This document shows positions 8,493-15,946 of a DNA stretch of 64,000 bases, piece after piece. This stretch comes from Peptococcaceae bacterium UBA7702 (GTDB taxonomy: Bacteria; Bacillota; Dehalobacteriia; UBA7702). Below the pieces are notes generated by a model. The model searched no databases, had not been told where the DNA came from, and saw only the letters and a list, made by a program, of their open reading frames with translations. The stretch covers positions 469,513 through 533,512 of the forward strand of contig DLGE01000001.1 of assembly GCA_002482535.1 (NCBI GenBank). Reading direction: 5' to 3'. The position numbers were made by a program, and so were the translations under genes. Numbering within the stretch: position 1 is the stretch's first letter; every line of letters starts with the position of its first letter.

Positions 8493-11273
8493 ATGGAATT
8501 CATCATCGTTGACCTGGAAACCACAGGTATCAATTATAAGAGGGATAAAATCATTGAGATTGGCGCCGTGAAAATCGCCGCTTTCGGCAAACGTCAAACC
8601 TTTCACCGCCTCATCGATCCGGAAATTCCTCTACCGAAAAACATTACGGCGCTGACGGGGATCAGCGACGATATGCTCACCGGTAAACCTCTCATCGAAG
8701 AGGTGATCGGTGATTTTTTGGCCTTTGTCGGCGACGGTCAGCTCGTCGCACACAACGCCGCCTTTGACGGCGGTTTTTTGGAAGCGTTCACCGAGATCCC
8801 CAAGGAGGAGTATCTTGATACGCTGCTCCTCGCCAAAATGGCGTTCCCGATGTTGAACAGTTATGCTTTGGCCAATCTCACGGAGTATTTCGGTATCTCC
8901 AACGATCAGCAGCACCGGGCGTTGAGCGATGCGGAAGCCACCGCCGATCTGTTTCAATTGATCGAGGAAACCTTCGCTTTGGCAGATCAGGGTCTGATGG
9001 CCGCCTGGAGCCATCTGCTGAGTAAAAAATATCCGGTATATCAACGCTATTTGCAACGCTTTGACGCCCAGCCTTTGGCGCAAAAATACCTTCCACCCAA
9101 AGCGCCAAAAAAAGGTGAAGAGGAAAAAGGCGGGGAAAAGACAGAGGAGAGGGAAAAGTATGTTATCGATGGCGAAGAGCTGTTGGCCTGCTTTGAGGGG
9201 AAGGACGGCCTGAAAACCCACGTTTTGGATTTTCGTCCCCGGGTCTCCCAAACGGAAATGGCTTTGGCCGTGGCGGCGGCCTTTAATCAGGAGGAGTATC
9301 TTTTGGCGGAAGCCGGCACGGGAACCGGCAAAACCATCGCCTATCTGCTCCCCGCCGTCTTTGCCGCGGTATACGGCAAAACGCCGGTGATCATCAGCAC
9401 CCATACGATCCATCTCCAAGATCAGTTGATCAAAAAGGATATTCCCGAGTTAAATGGTTTCTTTCAGGGCAATATCCGGGCCGCCTTGATCAAGGGTCGC
9501 AATCATTATCTTTGTTGCCGGAAGTGGGAAAACGAATACGAAAACGAAGACCGCGACCGCGCCTTTTTCATGGCCCGTCTGTTGCCTTGGGTGACGGAAA
9601 CCCAAGACGGCGACGGCGACATACTGAACCTCAATGCCTTTGAAAAGAAGGATTGGCAGCGGTTCTCCGCCGCTTCGGAAAATTGTATCGGTATGCGCTG
9701 CCCCTATTTTCACGGTCGCTGTTTTGTCCGTCGGGCCAGAAAAGCCGCGGAAAATGCCGACCTGATCATCACCAACCATTCGCTGCTTTTGACCGATTCG
9801 GTGCGGGGCGGCGGTATTTTGCCCCATACAGAGCATCTGATCATCGACGAAGCCCACCAGTTGGAGACGGTGGCCGAAAACAGCCTCGGTTTTAGCCTCA
9901 GCTACTTTGATCATATGGGGACTTACGGTGAACTTTTAAAAATACTGCAAAAGCTCTATAAGAGAGTTACGTTTCCCAGTCTTTATCTCAATGAGCAATC
10001 CCAGGAAAAAATCAGGGAGAGGCAGACCTTTTTGGAGGAGCTCATGGCCAAATTAAAGGATAACGGAGACAAGGGCAGGGATGCCTTTGCCATGTTCAAG
10101 GAGACCTTTGAGCTTGCCAAAACAAGAAAAACCGCGGCCAGCCGCAGCTGGCGCATTGACGAAAGGGTGAAGAGCGAAGCAATTTGGGAAGAAGCCGGCC
10201 AACTCCTTAGTAATCTACGGGTTTGGTATGAGGAAATTGGCGTGGACTTAGCCAAAACCGCCTCCCTCCTTGAAAGCGAACTGGAGGAAGAGGGTTACGA
10301 AAATGATCAGATCCAGTTTACCGTAGCGAAAGGGGAATGGAGTGAAAACGCCTCGGCGCTGAAAGCCTTTGCCCAGGGAGAAAAAGAGGGCATGGTCGCT
10401 TGGCTGGAAGAGGGCAACGAGCGCTTTATCTATCCCATTTTAAAAGCCGCGCCCCTTAACATCGATCAGGCGCTGGCCAAGGATCTTTATGCCCATAAGG
10501 ACAGCGTGGTTTTTGTTTCCGCCACCCTCAGCGTGAACCGGGATTTTCACTATTTTCGCCAAACCTGTGGCCTTGACCTGATCCCGAAGAAAACCAATGA
10601 ACTGCTTTTGCCGTCGCCCTTTGATTACCGGAATCAGTCGGTGCTCGTCGCCGCCAATGATATTCCCCTTGTAGGGACTGTGACGGAATATGAATATTTG
10701 GAGAGCGTCGCCCGAGCCGTGATTGATTTGACCACGGCGGCAAAAGGCCGTTCTTTGGTGCTGTTTACTTCACATATGCACTTGAGGGAAGTTTTCTACC
10801 GGGTGGAACAGCCGATGAAAGACAAAGGCGTTACGGTTTTGGCTCACGAGATCAGCGGCAGCCGAAGCACACTTTTGCGCAAGATGAGGGAAGACAGCCG
10901 CACCGTGATTTTAGGCGCCAACAGTTTTTGGGAAGGGATCGACGTGGCCGGGGAGAATCTCAGCCTTTTGATCATTGTCCGCTTGCCCTTCTGGCCGCCG
11001 GATATTCCCACCATTGCCGCTAAACTTGATCTCCTCAAAGCGCAGCATAAAAACGCCTTCGGCGAACTGAGTCTGCCTCAGGCGATCATCCGTTTTAAAC
11101 AGGGTTTTGGCCGCCTGCTGCGGAAGGAGGACGACCGCGGTGTGATCTGCGTTCTCGATAAGCGCATCTATGAAAAGCGCTACGGCAAGGATTTTGTGGA
11201 GTCGCTGCCCTTGAATAAGGTCTATCCCTTATCCGTTCAGGATATCACCACCTTGATCCGGGAGCGGTTATAA
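8493..11273 (+). CDS. dinG: DinG-family helicase with N-terminal DnaQ-like 3'-5' exonuclease
   Basis: A 926-residue fusion typical of Bacillota. Residues 1-165 are a DEDD exonuclease (DLETTG at 7-12, HNAAFDGGF near 88, HRALSDAEAT near 140). A charged linker rich in Glu/Lys follows near residue 210. From about 255 comes an XPD/DinG superfamily 2 helicase with Walker A GTGTGKT, a DEAH box in LIIDEAH, and the motif V-VI region GANSFWEGIDVAG and QGFGRLLR. Cysteines in YLCCRK and CIGMRCPYFHGRC are suited to hold the DinG iron-sulfur cluster. Such proteins act in repair or R-loop removal. AAGGAG precedes the ATG. It stands between spoIVA and the spoVM candidate. Confidence 0.93.
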   Translation: MEFIIVDLETTGINYKRDKIIEIGAVKIAAFGKRQTFHRLIDPEIPLPKNITALTGISDDMLTGKPLIEEVIGDFLAFVGDGQLVAHNAAFDGGFLEAFTEIPKEEYLDTLLLAKMAFPMLNSYALANLTEYFGISNDQQHRALSDAEATADLFQLIEETFALADQGLMAAWSHLLSKKYPVYQRYLQRFDAQPLAQKYLPPKAPKKGEEEKGGEKTEEREKYVIDGEELLACFEGKDGLKTHVLDFRPRVSQTEMALAVAAAFNQEEYLLAEAGTGTGKTIAYLLPAVFAAVYGKTPVIISTHTIHLQDQLIKKDIPELNGFFQGNIRAALIKGRNHYLCCRKWENEYENEDRDRAFFMARLLPWVTETQDGDGDILNLNAFEKKDWQRFSAASENCIGMRCPYFHGRCFVRRARKAAENADLIITNHSLLLTDSVRGGGILPHTEHLIIDEAHQLETVAENSLGFSLSYFDHMGTYGELLKILQKLYKRVTFPSLYLNEQSQEKIRERQTFLEELMAKLKDNGDKGRDAFAMFKETFELAKTRKTAASRSWRIDERVKSEAIWEEAGQLLSNLRVWYEEIGVDLAKTASLLESELEEEGYENDQIQFTVAKGEWSENASALKAFAQGEKEGMVAWLEEGNERFIYPILKAAPLNIDQALAKDLYAHKDSVVFVSATLSVNRDFHYFRQTCGLDLIPKKTNELLLPSPFDYRNQSVLVAANDIPLVGTVTEYEYLESVARAVIDLTTAAKGRSLVLFTSHMHLREVFYRVEQPMKDKGVTVLAHEISGSRSTLLRKMREDSRTVILGANSFWEGIDVAGENLSLLIIVRLPFWPPDIPTIAAKLDLLKAQHKNAFGELSLPQAIIRFKQGFGRLLRKEDDRGVICVLDKRIYEKRYGKDFVESLPLNKVYPLSVQDITTLIRERL

Positions 11274-11295
11274 AAGAAGCTACCGGGCATATAAT
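11268..11295 (+). promoter_or_regulatory. Putative sigma-E-type promoter of the spoVM candidate
   Basis: TTATAAA, a 13-nt spacer and CATATAAT, with the same octamer -10 and spacer length as the element upstream of spoIVA. It overlaps the last codons of dinG and lies about 30 nt before the short ORF. Confidence 0.45.
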
Positions 11296-11325
11296 AAAGT
11301 AAACGTCTACGCGAGGTGAAAAGAG

Positions 11326-11391
11326 ATGCGCGTCTTGTTCTTTAGAGTCCCGGCCGGTTTGAAAAAACTATTGCGGAAATTCATTCACTGA
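11326..11391 (+). CDS. spoVM: Probable stage V sporulation protein M (21 residues)
   Basis: A 21-codon ORF with a good Shine-Dalgarno (GAGGTGAAAAG, ATG 5 nt later) reading MRVLFFRVPAGLKKLL then RKFIH. SpoVM of B. subtilis is a 26-residue amphipathic membrane peptide with an essential proline at position 9 and a basic/hydrophobic helix after it. Here Pro is also residue 9, in RVP where B. subtilis has KLP, and hydrophobic and Lys/Arg residues alternate behind it. SpoVM binds the curved forespore membrane and recruits SpoIVA, whose gene lies 3 kb upstream. The matching sigma-E-like promoter supports mother-cell expression. It is too short for ordinary gene finders. Alternative: a chance short ORF in the riboswitch leader, judged unlikely. 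Confidence 0.75.
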   Translation: MRVLFFRVPAGLKKLLRKFIH

Positions 11392-11400
11392 TATTTCTAC

Positions 11401-11429
11401 TTGACAGTATTGGTTTTTCTCTTTATAAT
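11401..11429 (+). promoter_or_regulatory. Consensus sigma-A promoter of the B12-riboswitch operon
   Basis: TTGACA, 17 nt, TATAAT: a perfect vegetative promoter ending about 15 nt before the riboswitch aptamer begins. Confidence 0.9.
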
Positions 11430-11443
11430 GCTCTTAGATTAAG

Positions 11444-11600
11444 CAATAAGGTGTATTTTACTTAATAGGGAAACAGGTTCAAAACCTGTACGGTCCCGCC
11501 ACTGTAAGGTGGAGCAGCGCATAAAACGCCACTTTTTGATGAAAATCGGAAGGGAAGGCTTGCGTTGTGATGAACCCGAGTCAGGAGACCTGCCTTATTG
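11444..11600 (+). promoter_or_regulatory. Cobalamin (B12) riboswitch aptamer
   Basis: The leader shows the B12-box hallmarks: a closing stem CAATAAGG with CCTTATTG, GGGAAACAGGT, CGGTCCCGCCACTGT, and the near-invariant AGTCAGGAGACCTGCC at the 3' side. These elements bind adenosylcobalamin-type ligands and normally switch the downstream gene off when B12 is abundant. It is followed directly by a terminator hairpin and then the dehydrogenase gene, so attenuation of transcription is the likely mode. Confidence 0.95.
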
Positions 11601-11622
11601 TTATGATTATGGGAACTTAGGT

Positions 11623-11660
11623 AAGAGTTCGCATCTATTTTAGATGTGAACTCTTTTTTT
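11623..11660 (+). terminator. Riboswitch expression-platform terminator
   Basis: A 15-bp stem (11623-11637 with 11641-11655, one G-T wobble) with a TTT loop and a run of seven Ts sits between the B12 aptamer and the operon. It is presumably formed in the ligand-bound state. Confidence 0.88.
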
Positions 11661-11685
11661 ATCGTTTTATCGGAAAGGAGCTTTT

Positions 11686-12732
11686 ATGAATACCGCGGTA
11701 TTAACGAAAGAACAAGAACTGATTTTTGAACATCGGGAACGCCCCGTTATAAAAGATGGGGAAATTTTAATCGAAGTTGCATATTGCGGTGTTTGCCGCA
11801 CCGACCGGAAAGCTTACCGGCGGGGTCAGCGTGATCTGCGGCTGCCCCGGGTATTGGGTCATGAATTTGCCGGGAGCATCGCGGCGCTGGGCAGCAAGGT
11901 CAGGGGTTTTAAAGTTGGTGAACGGGTACAAATACACCCCGGTATCGGTTGCGGCGTCTGCGGCGATTGTCTTGCAGGTGACGACCAACGTTGCCGGGAA
12001 ATGGAAATCATCGGTTTTCATCGCGACGGCGGTTTTGGCCGCTACTGCGTGATTCCTTCTGCGGGGGTGCAAGGCGGCATCCTTGCGAAAGTACCCGATC
12101 ATATCCCTCTTTATTACGCCGCCTTGTCGGAGCCGATCGCTTGCGCGCTACATATGATCGATCATATCAATATCTTACCGGAAGATCGATTGTTGATTGT
12201 TGGTGGCGGCGTGCTCGGCTGTCTTATGGCTAAACTCTGTCAATATCAGAACATCACAGAAAATATTCTGATCGTGGAACCCAACGAAAAAAAGCGTGAT
12301 CTTTGCCGGAATTTGGGCTTCCAATCCTTGCCGGTGGAAAACGCTGGAGATATCATCAAAGAAATCTGGCCCGCTGGGGCAGACGCAGCGATTCCCTGTT
12401 GTCCGGTGAATTTCGGGATGGAACTGTCGCTACGGATGCTGAAAAATGGCGGCAAATTAGGCTTTTTCAGCGGTTTGACGGGAAATGAAGCGTTGACCAA
12501 CAAACAGATCAACTCAATGCACTACAAGGAGTTAACGGTAACGGGAGCCTACGGCTGCGGCTTAAAAGACGGGAAAAAAGCCTTGGCGCTGCTGAAAGAG
12601 GGGTTTGATCTTACCGATCTGCCCATCACCTTCATTGCTTTGGAAAATGTGGAAGATACCTTAAAGCAAACGGATACGGAAAATGATCTGATTACAATAA
12701 TCGACTATAAAAAAGGAGAACCAAAAAAATGA
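11686..12732 (+). CDS. Zinc-dependent medium-chain alcohol/polyol dehydrogenase-like protein
   Basis: A 348-residue medium-chain dehydrogenase. The N-terminal GroES-like domain has the catalytic zinc motifs CGVCRTD (near residue 33) and GHE (near 62), and a structural-zinc cluster of four cysteines in GCGVCGDCLAGDDQRC. The Rossmann domain has VGGGVLG near residue 172. An NAD(P)-dependent alcohol, polyol or amino-alcohol oxidoreductase activity follows from the family; the substrate cannot be read from sequence. It is the first gene behind a B12 riboswitch, so its product is needed when cobalamin is scarce, or its reaction has a B12-dependent alternative. The Shine-Dalgarno is AAAGGAG. It overlaps the next gene by 4 nt. 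Confidence 0.85.
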   Translation: MNTAVLTKEQELIFEHRERPVIKDGEILIEVAYCGVCRTDRKAYRRGQRDLRLPRVLGHEFAGSIAALGSKVRGFKVGERVQIHPGIGCGVCGDCLAGDDQRCREMEIIGFHRDGGFGRYCVIPSAGVQGGILAKVPDHIPLYYAALSEPIACALHMIDHINILPEDRLLIVGGGVLGCLMAKLCQYQNITENILIVEPNEKKRDLCRNLGFQSLPVENAGDIIKEIWPAGADAAIPCCPVNFGMELSLRMLKNGGKLGFFSGLTGNEALTNKQINSMHYKELTVTGAYGCGLKDGKKALALLKEGFDLTDLPITFIALENVEDTLKQTDTENDLITIIDYKKGEPKK

Positions 12733-13832
12733 CAACTAAAAATTTCGGTAAAGCCATTGATCGTTTGATCGGAAAAGAACACCTCACCAGAGCGGAAACT
12801 TACGATTATTTCAGCGCAGTGATGGCCAATCGGGAAACGGAAATGAATCAGGGCGCCTTTTTGGCGGCACTAACGGCGAAAGGCGCCACCGCCGAGGAAA
12901 TTGCCGCAATCTGGCAGGTCGTTTATGAAGAAGATACCGTAAAAGTGGTGCCGGAGATTGATTTGCCTTTGGCGGAAAATAGCGGCACCGGTATGGATAA
13001 AATCAAAACCTTCAATATCAGCACCGCCGCTTCGGTGGTTGCGGCTTCTTGCGGCGTTGCTATGGCGCGCCACGGCGCCCGGGCCATCACCTCTACCTGT
13101 GGTACTGTTGATGTGGCAGAGGCCATTGGGATCAACGTGGAGACCGACTGCGATAACATCGGCAAGAGCATCGAAGCCTGTGGTATCGGCCTTTTTAACG
13201 GCATGAGCGCCAAAGTTCATCCCAGCGGTCTGGGCCGGATTTTGAGCAATATCAGTTTTGGCTCGGTATTGAATATCGCGGCTTCTTTGGCCAATCCCGT
13301 AAAAATTGAATACGGCGTCAGAGGTGTCAATGATCCGGAAATGCTTCAGGATGTCGCCGGGATCATGCAGGGTATCGGTTACCGTCGCGGCGTTGTGCTC
13401 CACGGTTTTCAGGATGACGGGACACCCGGCATTGATGAAGCAAGTACCCTGGGAAAAACAGAGTACGCGGAAATCAAGGCTGACGGAAAGATCAGCTTTG
13501 ATACGTTCTATCCGGAAGACTTCGGTCTGAAAAGAGCATGTACCCGGGATATCATGGCCGTAGGTTCCGTGGAAGCGGAAGCGAAAAGACTGGTTCAAGT
13601 TTTATCGGGGGAAAAAGAAAGCCCCGAAAGCGATATCGTATTGCTGAATGCGGCATTGCTGCTCTATGTAACGGGCATCAGTGATACCATGCAAAAAGGC
13701 TATGAACGTGCCGCCAAGGCCCTTTATGAAGGCGATTCCTATCAAAAACTGGCACAATGGGTCAGCTGTCAAGGTGAGGCTGACCTGGAGATGGCCTTTC
13801 AGCGCTTAAACCGTTTTCGGGAGGTGGTTTAA
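12729..13832 (+). CDS. TrpD-like (anthranilate phosphoribosyltransferase family) glycosyltransferase
   Basis: A 367-residue member of glycosyltransferase family 3, which contains TrpD and the pyrimidine/thymidine phosphorylases. The N-terminal helical domain aligns with TrpD, and the core reads NSGTGMDKIKTFNIST, then MARHGAR and TCGTVDVAEAIG. In true TrpD the corresponding segments are GTGGD, KHGNR and SSKSGSSD, so the PRPP-binding GTGGD and the KHGNR acceptor loop are both altered. No other trp gene is present and the gene lies in a B12-riboswitch operon, so tryptophan synthesis is an unlikely role. A phosphoribosyl or ribosyl transfer in cobamide or cofactor metabolism is a hypothesis. Translation is coupled to the dehydrogenase. 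Confidence 0.75.
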   Translation: MTTKNFGKAIDRLIGKEHLTRAETYDYFSAVMANRETEMNQGAFLAALTAKGATAEEIAAIWQVVYEEDTVKVVPEIDLPLAENSGTGMDKIKTFNISTAASVVAASCGVAMARHGARAITSTCGTVDVAEAIGINVETDCDNIGKSIEACGIGLFNGMSAKVHPSGLGRILSNISFGSVLNIAASLANPVKIEYGVRGVNDPEMLQDVAGIMQGIGYRRGVVLHGFQDDGTPGIDEASTLGKTEYAEIKADGKISFDTFYPEDFGLKRACTRDIMAVGSVEAEAKRLVQVLSGEKESPESDIVLLNAALLLYVTGISDTMQKGYERAAKALYEGDSYQKLAQWVSCQGEADLEMAFQRLNRFREVV

Positions 13833-14030
13833 ATGATTCTTTATGCCGTAAAAACAAAAGACGGTTACCTCCGGGATAAACGTGATGCGGGGATATTCGT
13901 TACGAAATTGGCCTCGGCGTCTGTTTTTCCCGAAAAGGATGGCGCCGCAAAACTCAAAAAACAATTCGGAGAAGGTCAGATTGCGGAGCTAACGTTAACG
14001 GAGCGTTTGCTTTTACCGTCGGAAGAATAG
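13833..14030 (+). CDS. Small orphan protein of the B12-riboswitch operon
   Basis: A 65-residue soluble protein I do not recognise. The start directly abuts the TrpD-like stop and has a strong GGGAGGTGG site, so it is a translated member of the operon. It begins ILYAVKTKDGYLRDK and contains a Lys-rich middle (KLKKQF) and an acidic tail. The pattern of short beta-strands with a terminal helix is like small substrate- or partner-binding modules, but this is impression only. No cysteines and no membrane segment. Confidence 0.6.
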   Translation: MILYAVKTKDGYLRDKRDAGIFVTKLASASVFPEKDGAAKLKKQFGEGQIAELTLTERLLLPSEE

Positions 14031-14053
14031 TGGCGGTCTCATTGATTCGAATC

Positions 14054-14081
14054 AAAAAAGCTGTGTTTTCACAGCTTTTTT
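14054..14081 (+). terminator. Terminator closing the B12-riboswitch operon (probably bidirectional)
   Basis: A 12-bp stem AAAAAAGCTGTG / CACAGCTTTTTT with a TTTT loop. The T tract on either strand would end both the plus-strand operon and the minus-strand TIGR04086 gene. Confidence 0.85.
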
Positions 14082-14131
14082 CTAATATGAAAAGAATCTT
14101 TTGCGGCTTCAAGGCATTTTCAAGGAAAAGG

Positions 14132-14491
14132 TTATCGTCTGCCGGAAACTTCGCCAAGGAGCGCTGCCACGAAAACCAGGGCTGTTTTTTGTAAAAATAT
14201 GCCGCCGGAAAAGGCTCCGCTTAAAACGGTACCGGCGAAAAGCAGCAGCAAAACGGCGAAGGGTAAAAAGAGAGTCTTTTTCAGTTGGAAAAACGGTGTG
14301 CGCGCTGCGATGAAAAACGCGCCGCAAAAAACGGACAGGCCCAAAGAAATGTTGGCGAAAATCGACAGTATGTGATTTTCAAAAGGCAACAGATAAAACA
14401 AACCGCAAAATACCGCGGCACAAAGCAGAGAGACGCAAACAGTGAGAAGGAGCCCTTGCGCCAAAACTTTTCGGCTGAAACCGGAATACAT
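14132..14491 (-). CDS. TIGR04086-family membrane protein
   Basis: A 119-residue hydrophobic protein with four predicted membrane segments (about residues 10-32, 42-62, 70-90 and 97-115). Size and segment layout fit the TIGR04086 (YrzE-like) family of Bacillota, whose function is unknown. An AGGAG site lies 8 nt before the ATG. It is divergent from folE and convergent with the B12 operon, standing alone. The family call rests on length and topology more than on a diagnostic motif. Confidence 0.6.
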   Translation of the reverse strand: MYSGFSRKVLAQGLLLTVCVSLLCAAVFCGLFYLLPFENHILSIFANISLGLSVFCGAFFIAARTPFFQLKKTLFLPFAVLLLLFAGTVLSGAFSGGIFLQKTALVFVAALLGEVSGRR

Positions 14492-14538
14492 CTGATCAAC
14501 TCCTACTTATTAAAATTTAATAAATTTAATGGTTTTCC

Positions 14539-14567
14539 TTGACGTTTCATATGAAAAACAATAAAAT
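14539..14567 (+). promoter_or_regulatory. Promoter of the folE operon
   Basis: TTGACG, 17 nt, TAAAAT, about 44 nt upstream of the folE start. Confidence 0.65.
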
Positions 14568-14610
14568 ATATATGCTATGCTTTTTCGAAATATTACTGCG
14601 AGGTAAAGAA

Positions 14611-15189
14611 ATGAAAAGAATAATTGATAAGCCCAGAATCGAGGCGGCTTTCAAAGAGATACTTGACGCCATCGGTGAAGATGCTGAAAGAGAAGGATTA
14701 AAAGAAACGCCGGCGCGTGTCGCAAGGATGTATGAAGAAATATTCGCAGGACTTCACGAGGATCCCGGCGAACATTTAATGAAGCAGTTTTCTGCAGAAC
14801 ACCATGATGAAATGGTATTGATTAAGGATATTCCGGTATACTCTATGTGTGAACATCATTTCATGCCTTTTTATGGTGTCGCCCATGTGGCCTATATTCC
14901 CAAAAAGGAGGGGGCTTTGACCGGTCTTTCTAAAATTGCCCGCACCGTAGAGGGTTTCGCCAAAAGACCCCAGGTGCAAGAGCGGCTGACCACGCAGATT
15001 GCCGACGCAGTGATGGGGCGGCTCAATCCCCAGGGCGTACTCGTTGTGATTGAAGCGGAGCATATGTGTATGACCATGCGCGGCGTGAAAAAGCCGGGAT
15101 CGAAGACGATCACCTCCGCCGTACGTGGCAGTTTCAAAAAAAGCGCCGCAACGCGTTCGGAAGCTTTTGCGCTGATCAACGGAAAGTAA
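14611..15189 (+). CDS. folE: GTP cyclohydrolase I
   Basis: Converts GTP to 7,8-dihydroneopterin triphosphate, the first step of folate synthesis. At 192 residues it has the normal length for type IA enzymes. The catalytic zinc ligands are in SMCEHH (Cys and His near residues 80-83) and in HMCMTMRGV near residue 150; GLSKIAR and KRPQVQERLT are further family signatures. The chosen ATG follows GAGGTAAAG; an upstream in-frame start would lie on the promoter -35 region and is rejected. It heads a run continuing into the YpmA-like gene, lepB and surE. Folate is needed for the tetrahydrofolate-linked methyl metabolism suggested by the demethylation locus. Confidence 0.96.
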   Translation: MKRIIDKPRIEAAFKEILDAIGEDAEREGLKETPARVARMYEEIFAGLHEDPGEHLMKQFSAEHHDEMVLIKDIPVYSMCEHHFMPFYGVAHVAYIPKKEGALTGLSKIARTVEGFAKRPQVQERLTTQIADAVMGRLNPQGVLVVIEAEHMCMTMRGVKKPGSKTITSAVRGSFKKSAATRSEAFALINGK

Positions 15190-15194
15190 ATTTT

Positions 15195-15380
15195 ATGAGT
15201 GAAAAACAGCAGACGGATAAACTGAAGTTCATTGCCCAGAAAAACTTCAAAAAGAGAGACGATATGTATGAAATCGTTGATTTTCTCAATAAAAGTTTAA
15301 AAGAATATCATTTGATGTTTGGACTGACCAATGACGCGGACGACAAAGAAAAATATATGATACGGATATATGAGGTGTGA
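15195..15380 (+). CDS. YpmA/DUF4264-like small protein
   Basis: A 61-residue soluble protein with KKRDDMYEIVDFLNKSLK and LMFGLTND, the hallmark pattern of the DUF4264/YpmA family of Bacillota. The function is unknown. It begins 5 nt after folE and ends just before lepB, whose Shine-Dalgarno lies in its last codons. The start ATG has only a weak ribosome-binding site, so translation may depend on re-initiation after folE. Confidence 0.75.
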   Translation: MSEKQQTDKLKFIAQKNFKKRDDMYEIVDFLNKSLKEYHLMFGLTNDADDKEKYMIRIYEV

Positions 15381-15382
15381 AT

Positions 15383-15946
15383 ATGAAATTTCTTTCGGCC
15401 ATGAAGGAGCTCATCATTACGCTGGTATTGGCCATTCTCATTGCCATGGTACTGAAATACTTCATCGTTGATTCCTGCAAAATTCTTTCGGAATCCATGG
15501 CTACAACACTGAACACCGGCGATCGGATACTCGTATTCAAGCTGGCCTATAAATTTGAAGAACCGGAAAGAGGAGACATCATCATCTTTCAGCCCCCGGA
15601 AGAAATGGATGAAGGCACCGATTTCATCAAACGAATCATTGGATTACCCGGTGAAACCGTCGAGGTGGTCGCCAACGACGGCGTTTACATCAACGGCGTT
15701 TATTTGGAAGAATCTTATATTAAGGAAATCCCCACCTATGATTTCGGCCCGGTGACAGTGCCCGAAAACTGCTATATTGTCCTCGGTGATAACCGTAACC
15801 GCAGCGCCGATAGCCATTACTGGAGTTATCCTTACATAACTTTTGAAGATATCGACGGGAAGGCGATCCTGCGCTATTTCCCCTTTACTGATTTTTCACT
15901 ATTTAAGACCATGGATTATGCAAATGAAGATTTTATTAGTCAATGA
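15383..15946 (+). CDS. lepB: Signal peptidase I
   Basis: Membrane-anchored serine protease that removes signal peptides from exported proteins. It has 187 residues and one N-terminal membrane helix (about residues 8-28). The catalytic Ser lies in SESMATTL near residue 40 and the general-base Lys in FIKRIIGLPGE near residue 82; the box E motif GDNRNRSADSHYW is near 137. This is the short Gram-positive type with one anchor. The start was set at the ATG following GAGGTG rather than a GTG two codons upstream. Its end overlaps surE by 23 nt. Confidence 0.95.
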   Translation: MKFLSAMKELIITLVLAILIAMVLKYFIVDSCKILSESMATTLNTGDRILVFKLAYKFEEPERGDIIIFQPPEEMDEGTDFIKRIIGLPGETVEVVANDGVYINGVYLEESYIKEIPTYDFGPVTVPENCYIVLGDNRNRSADSHYWSYPYITFEDIDGKAILRYFPFTDFSLFKTMDYANEDFISQ

